Assembly (NCBI GenBank): GCA_934047225.1 | Contig: OW203988.1 | Coordinates: 6,668,229 to 6,732,228, forward strand | DNA from: Ypsolopha sequella | Taxonomy: Eukaryota > Arthropoda > Insecta > Lepidoptera > Ypsolophidae | DNA: 64,000 nucleotides | Direction of reading: 5' to 3' | Part shown: piece by piece, positions 42,188-52,643 of the stretch | Position numbering within the stretch: position 1 is the first letter of the stretch | Layout of the letters: every line of letters begins with the position of its first letter | Made by a program: the position numbers and the translations under genes | Notes under the pieces: generated by a model | What the model was told of the DNA's origin: nothing | The model's input: the letters and a program-made list of their open reading frames with translations, nothing else | Database searches by the model: none

Positions 42188-43286
42188 GGCCTGTTAGGTT
42201 TGCCGCCCCATAAATTAACTAGAAAAAAGCAAAAATATTCTAATAATTAAATTAAATTAAACCCAGCAGTATGTTGATTTGGGTTGGGTGAGAATGATGG
42301 TAATGAAAAACTCAAAAGATACACACACCATTTTTTCAAATAAAAGTATAAAGTCAAAAAGACATAAATAAAAACCGCCCCCCTCGCAGCCTGCCGGCCC
42401 GGGCCATGGCCCTTTTGGCCCTAGGGTAAATATGCTACTGGTTGTAGTATACGTACTGTAACATATAGCTAGGCAATATGTTAGGTTTAGGTAAGGCTAG
42501 GTTTTATAGGTAGGTTAAAGGACTATTTGTTCGTGTTTAGTTGGCAATCGATAACCTTTATGGATCGACATACGTCGCATTGACTGAATTATTTCGTGTT
42601 TTCCATAAATAAATACAGATCCAGTATAAAAGATCTTTCAGACAAAACACGAGCAACATTCCTTAGAGAGTCCCATCGGTGTGAAGGTGGCTCTCCATAA
42701 ATAAATATTCCTTCTAGAGTTTTGACGAAGTACGATAAGCGAGTGCCCTACGAGGTTCAGAGCTCCCCTCCCTTAGTGTGTGCGTGATAATTAGGAAGAA
42801 ATAGAAAAAAGGAAATAATACAAGAAGTCAAAGTGAAAACAAAGTAGGTAGTATAATTCAGCAAAATTCCTACGAGATCCCGAGTAGACTAATGCGTGCA
42901 TATTACAGTACACATAAGCGCGTTTTATGTGTTGCGCGTTTTGTAGCGCTCCCGAGGTTACGCACACTAGAAAAAGTGCGTGTGCACGCACTACTAAAAC
43001 CATATCCAAACGGACTTCGTGAAATAGAATATCTGTACTAATACTATCGAATATGGTGCAATATTGAGTGTGTAAATATTCTTAAGGTTTAAACAGCAGT
43101 AGTTCGGTACAAAGTGCACAACTTAACTTTGTTTTTCTTGTTAAGAAGTTGAGAGTGAAAAAGATATTGTTTTGTGGCAATTCACGCCAATAGTTTAGAA
43201 TAAGTTAGGTTAATAAATCAACAGTTTGAAATAAAATGCACAGTGAGTCACGTCGATAATCGTCGTTGAAATATGAGTGTATGAGT
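42188..43286. other. No gene seen
   Basis: A GC-rich patch at 42375-42425 (CCTGCCGGCCCGGGCCATGG) and AT-rich DNA elsewhere. 42640-43250 does not match other parts of the window and could hold an untranslated exon or regulatory DNA, but nothing specific is visible. The minus frame at 42791-43009 is not convincing. Confidence 0.3.
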
Positions 43287-43375
43287 GTGAACTGTGACTT
43301 GCATTTCACAGTCCACACTCAAAAACATCTTTGAGACCCTCTCGGGGATTCGTGTCGTAACGATGTTTAATATAT
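43287..43375 (+). repeat. SINE 3' body fragment
   Basis: GTGACTTGCATTTCACAG, then CCCTCTCGGGGATTCGTGTCGTAACGATGT matches 49328-49410 of the tRNA-derived SINE. The tRNA-like head is missing (5' truncation). Confidence 0.65.
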
Positions 43376-43664
43376 ATTTTTATACACAAATAATATATTC
43401 AGATATATGAAACTCGTAAATATATTTCATGATGTATAATAAAAAAACAAGATTGTTAAGAACGTAACTATTTCGAAGACGCCATCAGCCACCGGTTTTA
43501 TCGATAATAATTCTCTCGGAAATTAATTAATTATAAATTGAATGGTTAACTACATTATTATTATCACGCTCGAGGTGTGCGAGTCGCAAAATGAGGTCCA
43601 AACTCCAAGTTTCGGGACCAGTTTATTGGGACAGCCATCTATAAAGCAAGATATTTTTATTTAC

Positions 43665-43835
43665 ATACATACGTATACTCACACCTGCCTCCCAGAGAGG
43701 TAGGCAGAGACAACATGTTTCCATCTGCTACGATCCAGACACATTTTATCGCCCCTTCCAAATCCATCAATCTAGTCATACAAGCTCTTCTATTCCGGGT
43801 ACTTTTGATATGGCCCTTTTTCAGTAAGTAGCCAT
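43665..43835. repeat. Dispersed repeat D, copy 2
   Basis: ACACCTGCCTCCCAGAGAGG, TAGGCAGAGACAACATG, CTGCTACGATCCAGACACAT, AATCCATCAATCTAGTCATA and CTCTTCTATTCCGG match the degenerate copy in calreticulin intron 2 at 4160-4440. Confidence 0.65.
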
Positions 43836-44169
43836 TATTTTGTTTATTATAATTTGTATTTATTATAATTTTTATTTAGTATAATTTTTATTTATTATAA
43901 TTTTTATTTATTATCATATTTATAATTCATGAACTCTAAAATTCAATTCAATTTAACTTAAGAGCTGTGCTCTTGCTTGTCGGTGTAGTCTCTCCATTCA
44001 CATCTGCACTCCACCTTTTCTTTAACTACAAAACATTTGTTAATTTATTATTTAGAACCTACCAAAAATTAAAAATCTATTTAAGAAAATGAAAAAGAAT
44101 CGACCTGACATTAACTTACCTGAATTCTATTGGTTTCTGTAAATGTGAATTTAAAAAATGTTGTATTTA
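43836..44169. other. No gene seen; AT-rich tandem stretch
   Basis: 43850-43930 consists of about five units of TTTATTATAATTTTTA. The rest has no recognisable feature. Confidence 0.55.
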
Positions 44170-44325
44170 AATATTTTGAAATTCTAATTTATAGAAACCA
44201 ACTGAAACTTTCCGATGGCAACATACACAATACAGGTAATAAAGTTTTGTTGAATAACTATTGACTGAATTTTGAATTTAAGTGTTCTGTTTCGATTAAT
44301 TAGAAAAAGGCTGGTTTTTCACAAT
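44170..44325 (+). repeat. Dispersed repeat G, copy 1
   Basis: Shares TTGAAATTCTAATTTA-AGAAACCAA, AATAA(A/G)GTTTTGTTGAATAACTATTGACTGAATTTTGAATTT and ATTAGAAAAAGGC with 63850-64000. Confidence 0.65.
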
Positions 44326-46355
44326 CCGGCTGCGAAACCCCTCTTACTACCTACAAATTTAATTTCAATGTTACACATACGAATACAGCTGAAAACTTGT
44401 ATAATAAATAACTGTACTGGCGACAAACTTCAGACAATTTACTTACGGAACATAATAAATAATATTAACAATATTTAATTAGTATTGATAACAATCACAC
44501 TGTAAAGTTGTAGCCCCAATTGCACATATTACTTTTTACTTATACACGAAATGAGTTTTGCTGAAGCTAATAATAGATGCTCTGATTTGTCAAGAGAGAA
44601 GTTGTATTTGGCCTTCGATGAGTTTTTGTAATGGCAAGGTGAATGTCTGTCTGCCTGCTTCATGATTACAGATAAGTGCAGCGTCTTCAAACTTCAATGC
44701 CAGCTCTAAATGGCTGACCGAATTCAAACAATACTACTGCAGTTTTCTGTAATCAAAGCAAGGATTATCGTCTAACTGATAGGAATTCGTATAGCTATAA
44801 CGACAGGGTCTTTTATTGGGTGTCATAGCATATTGTTTTTTTTTTCTTGAAGTTTATCAATAAATTTTACAAATTTACAATACAGAACTATCTGGCGTAA
44901 ACCACGAAGGTTTATCTGCAGATAGTGAGTGTAAATTTACACGTTTTTAATTAAGTTAAACACACATTTTAAAATAAGTTACATTAGCTTTAATATTTAA
45001 TTTACAGAATGTAGCTGAGGTCACCACATTCGACAAAGTGCTTTTTAAGTTTTGACATATTATTGATTTTGATTTTATTAAAATATCATTGTTGCAGTTC
45101 TCTTGGAAGGCTATTTATGATTTTTGGTAGTTAAAATTCCCAATGCCTAGTGCCTAACACGTTATTATATTTAGGTAAATTAAAGGTTTGGGTTTATAAT
45201 TGTTGTCTTGGTTTATTAGGTCGAGTAAATTATGTATGATAGAACCTGATAGAACCCATGGTGTGTATTGTTAAAGTCTGGTAAAGTAGGACTAAAAGGA
45301 ATACAGCGTTTTTTTTTCATAATATATTACTTAAAATGTACAACACTATTAATTTCTCTATTTAAAACTGCTTGTCTATGAAAATAATCCAAGTATTGAA
45401 ATTTTATAAAAAGCTTTAGTTATATGACTGGGTAGATTTATAAAGAGGTTTTTAAACGTTTTCTGCTAGTTTTATTCATAGATTGATCTTAGGTATACTA
45501 TAACCGGTTTTCCTATAAGGTCATGATCCGGCAACATTTTGCAATCTGGATACAGCTTTACATTTGTATATTTGTATCTTGGCAATAGACAAGTTCTTGG
45601 CCTTAGCTTAGGTCATTCGTCTAAGATATTAGGTATAGTTATATCTATGATTATGATAGGGAAATTTCCTTTATAAATTATAAATTTACATTACCGAAAA
45701 GTTTATAATAAGTGCATCATAATTCATTTTTATTTGTAGACAATGACCTTCCCGTGATCGAAGATGTAATGACAAAATTAGCCAATCAAATAGCGAGAAT
45801 CATCCATAACCTTGAACTATAACCATGTAATGGCCAAAATCGCCCAATTTATATCATCCATGGCCGATATTATACCATAATACCACCAAGGTTTTTCGCA
45901 TCAAACCCACGCACGGTGTACCATAGAGAAAACAAACATTTTTACTTGAAATTTCTGGTACAGAGCATCTGCGCAGACGCAGACTCTATTGGATGGTGGT
46001 AGTTGTGTCTTGTTTGTTCTGATAGAGACGTTTTGTTTTAACAACATAGCTACCTAGCTCCCAATAACATGTTACATCAGACAGCCCAGAGTTTTGAACC
46101 GTCGGATCAACTATATGACGGTATTACTTGTAACTAACTTCGAAGAGAAGGCGCAAAAATCTCTTCAAATAAAAAATAACAAGTTCTTATAAATATATCT
46201 TTTAATGCCTGCAATTTTTAAGGTCACTTTGAGGAAAAACAATGACCTCCAGCATCCTTGCTGTGATGCCCACGTCCACATACAGTCAGTGTGAGTTTCC
46301 TTTTACACAGTAGCCCGGAAAAAAACAAAATGACCAAACCTACAGCTAACGTTTA
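44326..46355. other. No gene seen; mostly unique AT-rich DNA
   Basis: No repeat arms, long frames or RNA genes were found in 2 kb. 45880-46150 is of nearer-average composition. This is one of the few stretches not claimed by repeats, so it is a candidate for conserved non-coding DNA if compared with a related genome. Confidence 0.4.
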
Positions 46356-46934
46356 TACAAGGTGGTGCAAAAGTAATGTAATAATTCGAATTGCCTGCCA
46401 TTTTGTTATTAATGAAAAAAAAGAGCTCTGTTTACATAAAAAGTTTTTTTGAAAGTGTAAAATTGATGACATTAATTGGAAAAAATTATATTGCTCAAAT
46501 GGCCAGCTCCCGAGTTGATGCATAATTGTGCTCGTTTTATGGCATTTTGAATTGTTGCTCGCAAAACATCTGGCTATCTGGCTCCAAATTGGCGATTTCT
46601 TCTTCAATGTTATCTTTCAAGACTTGCAAGTTTCGTGGTTTGTTTGTAGTGGTAAACGCGAGATTTTAAAAAGCCCCAAAGGAAGAAGTCTGGTGCTGTT
46701 AGATCTGGCGATCCGGACGGCCAATTCAAATCTCTAAAACGGGAGATCGAAATTTGTCAAATAAGCCGTAACAATATTTTTCACGTTCTTGAGGTGTGTA
46801 TCGCTCCATGGCTTGTTGACAACTAATACTCTATATATCTACAACATAAATGTCAAAGCACAGTGACATTTGGGGCAATCTGCAAAAATGGCAGCCAAAT
46901 TAAAATAATGACATTACTTTTGCGCCACCTTGTA
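46356..46934 (-). mobile_element. Internally deleted mariner-superfamily element (579 bp)
   Basis: Termini TACAAGGTGGTGCAAAAGTA and TACTTTTGCGCCACCTTGTA are inverted, and the element is flanked by TA on both sides (46354-46355 and 46935-46936), the Tc1/mariner target. The minus strand has transposase remnants. An N-terminal MERYTPQERE (46811 downward) is followed by the catalytic-domain end with WPSGSPDLTAPDFFLWGFLK and a helix of the type KDNIEEEIANL, with frame breaks. Everything between, including most of the catalytic core, is deleted, so it cannot move itself. Of two frames seen here, the plus frame 46528-46737 is an antisense shadow. Confidence 0.85.
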
Positions 46935-47466
46935 TAACAACTAATTTAGCAACCAGCCTTCGACACATACTTGAACGAATCTTAAACGAAACAAACTACT
47001 AGTAAATGTTATTGTTTTTCTCATAGTTTTTTCTAAAGTCTACCTCTGGCACAAACACAATAGCATAAATAAAATTGTCAGCTTGACTGTCAGTTAAATC
47101 TTGTTAAGACGATCCAAAATGACATGAAGTGTATTGTATTACGTTTACCACTTCTTCTAGTGTTTTCCACAATACATATGTATAGATAGGTATGATAGGT
47201 TTAGATATTGAATGTGAGCGAATAGAGCGGTATTTTTCTTGCTACATGTTATTTTTCATCCAACGCGTAGCACGTCTACGGAGCAACATAACTACGGATT
47301 TTTAAATTGCTACGGCACGCCGGCGTAGCAAATGGTCTCTTATCAGTAGTAAAATAGCGTAGTAAAAATATGAAAACAATCATACAGATTTAAATATTTT
47401 GATGAAGCAGTTTTACTTTTTGCAAGAAGGGTTTTTTACACGTTCAAGGTTTATTGCAATTCTAAT
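46935..47466. other. No gene seen
   Basis: Contains GCTACGGCACGCCGGCGTAGC (about 47309-47330), a small GC-rich dyad in AT-rich DNA. Otherwise nothing recognised. Confidence 0.4.
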
Positions 47467-47757
47467 AGTAGTTTATGCTTTCAATGCATAGTGTGAGGAA
47501 ATGAAAACAAATATAATCTTGTGAACAATAATAAAATTATGATTGGCTCAAAAGGATTGTATCCAGAGCCGTTAAACAGTGGAAAAAAAGTATAACATCT
47601 ATGGTACACAGGAAAGGCTGCAGGTTAGCCAACTATTGCAAACAAATTAAAAAAAAATAATAAATAATAAAGCCCTAGGGCAAAATAATCGACTTTCTGT
47701 TCGGTTTTGATGCATAAAAAGTGGGCCTTTACGAGCACATGCATTGAAAATAAATAA
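47467..47757 (-). repeat. Dispersed repeat E, internally deleted copy
   Basis: Begins ATAGTAGTTTATGCT and jumps directly to TTCAATGCATAGTGTGAGGA, skipping about 120 bp that is present in the copies at 36145, 55383 and 61080. The rest is collinear to GGGCCTTTACGAGCACATGC. Confidence 0.75.
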
Positions 47758-47789
47758 AAGTGTGTTTATTTTGTTTGTCTGTTTTTAAG

Positions 47790-48320
47790 GTTCCTTGCCT
47801 CAAAATTAAAATATGGAACCATAGTGTCACCATGTTGTCCATTTGTCTGTCTGTCCGTCCGTTCGTCCGTCTGTCCATGATGAGATATCAAGTAGAAACA
47901 GATACCTCCTACAGAAGTTTTCGGCCCCATGGTACTGTAAAAAAATAAGGCTTCTAAGTCGACGCGAAAAAACGTTATTCCACTTTACATAATCTATTTC
48001 ATACAAATTTGCTTACAATGAAAACTGAAAACTTCCAGTTGACTTAGAAACTTGAAATTTCGTTTACAGATAGGTCTTATAGCACACATACAGGAAAAAT
48101 TCTGAAAATCAGAAATATTTTATTATTTAGTAAGTTATCTAAGACCAACCTAACTAGACTCTTTAGATACGCAGAGTTTAATAGATTGTAAGTGTCAAGT
48201 TAAGTTGGACATTCATAATTGCAACTGGAATTATTTACCATTATGTTTTAAGGGTTCCGTATTCGTATTGTGTACAGAGTACAGACCTAAGTGCGCGAGT
48301 CCGACTCGCACTTGGCCATT
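47790..48320 (+). repeat. 'GGGTTCCGTA...GTCCGTCTGTC' repeat, copy
   Basis: A CCGTCCGTTCGTCCGTCTGTCC block at about 47855 is followed 370 bp later by AGGGTTCCGTATTC and GTGCGCGAGTCCGACTCGCACTTGGCC. These are the usual blocks of this family (see 54610-55205 and 63075-63410). Internal sequence is diverged. Confidence 0.6.
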
Positions 48321-48733
48321 TATACGATGTACATTATAAACTTGGTGTACCTTCCTACGTATTCAACGCGCATGCATTGTTGTCTCAAAATATTCTTCAT
48401 CATGTATGATTCATGTTTGTCATCATTCTTCCAAAAATAATTATATTTTCTGTAATACCACAACAAGTTCCGTGTGTTTAACTAATTCGACTTTTTGTGA
48501 ACTCCCGCGTCTAATGCCTCTTTTTATATAATTTTGCTCGCAAACAATGCGACAAAACTGTCAACTTGGATTAATCGAGCGAGGTCATTGTGATGGTGAT
48601 GATGACGCATATCTGGTGATTGTACCAACGAGCTGGATAATGGATATTTTATTTAATCTTCCAATATAACTTTATAGAACACTTTAAAAAACATTATCGC
48701 ACAGGCTTCAACTCGTGATGGAACATTTTTATT
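48321..48733. other. No gene seen
   Basis: Unique-looking sequence, no frame or arms recognised. Confidence 0.4.
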
Positions 48734-49003
48734 TATACAACGTGTAACAGAAAGGTGTAACCATATTTGAAGAGCTTATTCAGTCAATGGTATAGAACAA
48801 CTTTTACTATGGAGCCAACCCTGAAATCTCAAAGAAAAAATCTGCCCTTCCACACATTTCGGCCGAGCGGCATTGCATTTTTCTATGAATCAGTTAATTT
48901 TTTTCTTCGAGATACAGGGTTTGTTCCATAGTAAAAGTTGTTCTAAACCATTGACTGAATAAACTCTTCAAATATGGTTACACCTTTCTGTTACACGTTG
49001 TAT
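48734..49003. repeat. 270-bp hairpin MITE with about 105-bp arms
   Basis: TATACAACGTGTAACAGAAA faces TTTCTGTTACACGTTGTATA perfectly. Complementarity continues through GTAACCATATTTGAAGAG and TATTCAGTCAATGG. The inner ACAACTTTTACTATGGAGCC is shared with the 7813-8020 hairpin. The TATA ends suggest a TA target as for Tc1/mariner-type MITEs. Confidence 0.85.
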
Positions 49004-49089
49004 AAGTATTAGTTTTTCCCGCGGCTTCACTCGTAAAGTGTCTCATACCATAACTTTTATAAATACTTTGTCTTATATAACTACTAAAA

Positions 49090-49425
49090 AGGCAGCTCAG
49101 GGGTAGAACGCTGTTCTCTCAAGGTTCGATCCCCGGTCAGGCATGCACCAATCAGTTTTTCGGAATGTATGTGCATAGTATTTGTTCTTAGTTACCAGTT
49201 GCTGAACAGTGAAGGGAAACATCGTAAGGAAACTTGCATGCCCTAAAAAAAGCGTGTATTTGTGCCCGAAGTTCGGCGATAGGGCTCACCACCCGTCATA
49301 ACCGTCGGTGAAACGCGGGTATACCCTTGGTGTGACTTGCATTTAACAGTTTACCTATACACTCGGAATACCTCTGACACCCTCTCGGGGATTCATGTCG
49401 TGACGATATATTTATTTTATATTTA
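49090..49425 (+). repeat. tRNA-derived SINE
   Basis: A head with a pol III A-box-like GGCAGCTCAGGGGTAGAACG (49091) and a B box GGTTCGATCCCC (49124) is followed by a body ending CTCTGACACCCTCTCGGGGA and TTCATGTCGTGACGATATAT. The A-to-B spacing (about 30 bp) is shorter than in a tRNA gene, since the anticodon arm is mostly lost. Body fragments recur at 43287-43375 and 8812-8855. The A/T tail merges into an adjoining repeat piece (CCCGCGGCTTTATTCAATC). Confidence 0.7.
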
Positions 49426-49529
49426 TATTTACCCGCGGCTTTATTCAATCTTTACCCCGTTTTTGGCTTGATTGTTATTTTATCAACACCTTGACTAGGG
49501 TCATTATTATAATAATGACAAACTTTTCT

Positions 49530-49680
49530 TTTTAGGAGTTCTTCCGTCCAAAGGTTGTCTGGAAGAGATCGCTTTTATTGATAAGACCGCCAATTGTACG
49601 CTACTACTCATTATAAAACTGTTTCCTTATTTCTGTTTTTTGGTGTGCAATTTGTATTGTATTGTATTGTATGATAATAA
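49530..49680 (+). repeat. Retroposon 3'-end-like repeat F, copy 2
   Basis: AAAGGTTGTCTGGAAGAGAT, CGCTTTTATTGATAAGACCG and CC, ending in (ATTGT)n about 49655-49670 and ATAATAAATAAATA. The minus copy is at 35400-35540. Confidence 0.65.
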
Positions 49681-49771
49681 ATAAATAGGTATCTAAATCA
49701 AGAGTGGGTCTAAAACGGAACAGACAGACAGAAAAATTTTAAACATTGTAATTTAGTTTAGATTTAGTTAA

Positions 49772-49932
49772 GGTACCGATTCGGTGAAGCACATCTTAAC
49801 TTATTTGACAGGACTAAATTTAATTTAAGCGTTCTGTCCTTGTCTTTTCGATAAAGAAAGAAAAAGACAGGACGCTTAAAATAAGGTTAGTTCTGTCAAA
49901 TAAGTTAAGACGTGTTATGCCGAATCGATACC
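49772..49932. repeat. 161-bp hairpin MITE, copy 2
   Basis: GGTACCGATTCGGTGAAGCA faces TGTTATGCCGAATCGATACC. This is the reverse complement of 3166-3326, with few differences. Confidence 0.85.
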
Positions 49933-50004
49933 AATATGTTGAAAGCATAATAATTTCAATCAAAATTTCGGAAAAATCTTCAATTTACAGACACGCCTTG
50001 TTAA

Positions 50005-50256
50005 CTACACTGGCCTGCAAAACTAAGTACTACACATTTGTACTACACATTACTACAATTTGATTTTTTTCTAAACTACTGAAGTTAGAGATTTAAAATA
50101 AAAAACGTTTTATAGCAAATTTTATCAGCTTTCTTTGAAACTATAGGGAACTATAAGGACAACTTCACTATGTGATTATTTTAAATCTCTAACTTCTATA
50201 GTTTAGAAAAAAATCAAATTTAAAAAGTGTAGTACTTAGTTTTGCAGGCCAGTGTA
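50005..50256. repeat. 252-bp MITE with perfect 30-bp termini and TA target
   Basis: TACACTGGCCTGCAAAACTA followed by AGTACTACAC is inverted without a mismatch at 50227-50256. The inner arms TTTGATTTTTTTCTAAACTA and GAAGTTAGAGATTTAAAATA face their inverses near 50165-50220. The ends begin and finish with TA, consistent with a Tc1/mariner-type MITE. The perfect termini suggest a young copy. Confidence 0.85.
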
Positions 50257-50719
50257 CTTTATTATAAGTATGGATAGATTGTTTCTTACGGATATTATTT
50301 TGGTAATCGTGATTACTTGTACTACAGTTCAAAGTTCAGATGTACACCCTAATTTAACGTTTCCCTCCATATTGCGACACGCAACAAAGTAAAACTTTCC
50401 ATTACATTGGATCACTCGGCCTGGCATGCAATTCCAAATTCATGATTGTTGTTTTCTATCAAATTACATTATTGATTACGTCATCAATTGTCACGTCTGC
50501 TAGCAATCATCAATAGCAATATTTCTTCACGATCTTGTCTGTCTGTCTGTTAAAACCCAGACGAAATGTCAGTAGACCTGAAACCTTTATCTATCGATAT
50601 ATCTATCTCTGACTCTACCAGTTTAACTAACCAGCTCTTCAGAGGAGCTTGGTATCCGATTGTAATCCAAGTTTAATACAGCCAAACTTGGTATGGTCCA
50701 TTTCGGTATGTGCATTCCA
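50257..50719. other. No gene seen
   Basis: (GTCT)n near 50537 and (ATCT)n-like stretches near 50597. No frame supported. Confidence 0.45.
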
Positions 50720-51078
50720 TCAATCCATCCATCAGCCTAGTTTGTCCTTTGCTGGACATAAGCCTTTCCAGGACTTTGCCACTCCCGGCGGTCATCCCGG
50801 AAGAATTGCCCATACTCACACACGTTGGGCAGGTGGGTTGGTGAGCGCGGTGCCGGAACCCTCGCACCAGTGACGCCGCTGCCCGTCACCAGTCTGTTCC
50901 ATATAAGGCCCGGCTATTAGGGATGGATACACCGCCATCCATCGGTCCCAGGCATGGTGGGCCTCCTGGTTTTTTGCCTGTGAGCTGTCCTCTTACTCTC
51001 CCCTGAATTACTTCGAGGGGGTCTCCAAGTAAGATGGTGGTACCTCCACAGTCGAGCCTGGCATCAGCTCTACCACCT
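50720..51078 (+). repeat. 'CAGCAGTGGAC' dispersed repeat, long copy 2
   Basis: Collinear with 9036-9395 over its whole length, from CATCCATCAGCCTAGTTTGT to GTACCTCCACAGTCGAGCC and GGCATCAGCT. It lies 55 bp before the P-like element. Confidence 0.8.
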
Positions 51079-51132
51079 TTGCCATTGCATTACAATGTGC
51101 ATTACAAGTAGTTACAAAAAATTAGGTACAGG

Positions 51133-52178
51133 CATAGTAAAACCAGAACAGTAGTTTATCTTCAACCAAAGGTACATCGCGCGGCTAATATGTGTGCGTG
51201 CTAGTACGCACGAACTACAGTACGCACACAACAGCAATATCTCGGTATGCAAGGCCGGTGCTAGTCGGGGTCACGCCGCGGTCGCACTCAGTCAATTTTC
51301 TCGAACAAGCCGCCACGCCGCGCGCCGCGCGTCACCGACCAATTTAAACATGTTGACAGCACGCAATCGAACATATTGTAGTGTCTTCGGATGCCTCAAT
51401 AATAATTCCTCAAATCCAGAATTATCGTCTTCTCAATACCTACTCAACAAGAAAGGTATAAATAATAATGTGAAATGTAAACCGTATTTTCTTTGTTCAC
51501 ATTTTAACGTAACTGTGCTAACTGTGCTATGTTTGTTAATTATTCAAGGTGTTTTTAAACGTGGAGCTGATATGGTTGAAATCGCAAAGATTTTTTAATT
51601 TTAGACCAGGAGCCAATGTTTGATTAGTTACTTAAATTTTATTATGTACTTTAATGTATTTAACTAATTAATTTTTGTAAGAATCACAAAGATTTTTAAG
51701 CAAAGGCGTCGCCAGGGGGGGCAAGTTGACATAAATTTTTAACATAATCTTCTTGGGTTTCTCGCCATATTTTCGACTGCTTTATTATTAAAATCTCAAA
51801 AGTTTTTCGAATCTCTAGGGGGGGACAGCTACCCCCTTCCCCCCTTTGACGATGCCCATGTTTTTAAAGTAAAGTTCAGGAGCCAATATTTTTTCTTACA
51901 ATAATTAAGATAAGCTAGTAAGATTTCTTTATGAGTTATAGTGTCTATATTTATGTTTATTATGTATGATATGAATGTATGTTTGTTTGTAGTAGGTATG
52001 TATGTTTGGATGTTCCACTACGTCGTCGATTGATAGCTCATTTGTTGTAATTGGCTTCAAAGCATTTTAAGTATTGATTTTTTATTAGTACGAAACTAAA
52101 AGAAGGGACAACCCTGCAACAGTAGGTATTTAAGTCTCGTACGGGGCGTGAGTTAAACTACTGTTCTGGTTTTACTAT
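51133..52178 (+). mobile_element. P-like DNA transposon remnant (1.05 kb)
   Basis: Inverted termini ATAGTAAAACCAGAACAGTA + GTTTA run inward from 51134, and their exact inverse ends at 52178. GGTACAGG flanks both ends (51125-51132 and 52179-52186), an 8-bp target duplication. P-superfamily transposons make 8-bp duplications and encode a transposase with an N-terminal THAP finger, and a THAP-like start is present inside (51350 on). No catalytic RNase H-like domain is visible, so the element is non-autonomous. A hAT element would also give 8 bp, but hAT transposases carry BED rather than THAP fingers. Confidence 0.65.
51350..51456 (+). pseudogene. THAP-finger remnant of P-like transposase
   Basis: From an ATG at 51350 the frame reads a short lead, then Y-C-S-V-F-G-C-L-N-N, the opening C-x(4)-C-x-N of a THAP zinc finger, and ends near a GGTATAA donor-like site at 51456. 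The second half of the finger (Trp, C..H and the AVPTIF-type end) is not seen in the next sequence, so the module is truncated. The wider frame 51194-51598 has a GC-rich upstream part that is not THAP-like and probably comes from the element's 5' region. Confidence 0.5.
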
Positions 52179-52219
52179 GGTACAGGTATGGTGGAAAAAT
52201 TCGTCGCTCCAGTTACGAA

Positions 52220-52290
52220 CCTCGTTAGCGCAGTCGGTAGCGCGCCTGTCATGTAAACAGAAAGTCGCAGGTTCAAATCCTGGCCCGAGG
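52220..52290 (+). tRNA. tRNA-like sequence, probably pseudogene or SINE head
   Basis: A good A box (TAGCGCAGTCGG, 52226-52237) and B box (GGTTCAAATCC, 52270-52280) lie at normal tRNA spacing. A D-arm GCGC/GCGC and a T-arm (CAGG/CCTG) form, and CCTCG pairs with CGAGG as an acceptor. The anticodon loop reads CATGTAA: the invariant T33 is A, the first anticodon-stem pair is broken, and the 3' acceptor is offset by one base. A threonine (TGT) or methionine ancestor is possible. I think it is a pseudogene or the 5' head of a SINE. It begins 41 bp after the P-like element. Confidence 0.5.
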
Positions 52291-52433
52291 AAAGTTTTCA
52301 AATATTTGTGCTTTTAAATTTGTTTCTTGATTGATTTCAAGTTTATATCGGTATAAACGGTATAGTCCGTTACTGTTATTTTCTCTATAAAATTAAATGA
52401 TCTTTGTGACAGAATTTATCTGTAATTGTTACA

Positions 52434-52643
52434 ATGTGCAGTACCCATAACAATATACAAAAAAATATTACAACTATACACTTTTTTAAACAGCGGCTAA
52501 TGGACGCTTATGGGGACCCGAAGGCTGGCGCGTATTTTGGCCAGAGAATCAGTCTGGCCATTCAAAGAGGAAACGCTGCCAGCCTTCTAGGTACCCTTCC
52601 ACATGACGGTGGCGATCTAGATAAGATTTTTTATTTAGTTTAG
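52434..52643 (+). pseudogene. Possible retroelement ORF end fragment
   Basis: A 69-codon ATG frame. The second half reads DAYGDPKAGAYFGQRISLAI and QRGNAASLLGTL, a well-formed amphipathic segment of the kind found at the C-terminus of insect LINE polyproteins. The first half (to about residue 23) looks random. It is followed by AATAAAA at about 52750. There are no RT motifs. Family unconfirmed, so it could be a chance frame in a SINE/LINE 3' region. Confidence 0.3.

Noticed and set aside
51194..51349. Upstream part of the 134-codon frame as transposase N-terminus
   Set aside because: GC-rich and low-complexity, unlike any THAP protein start. The plausible start is the ATG at 51350.
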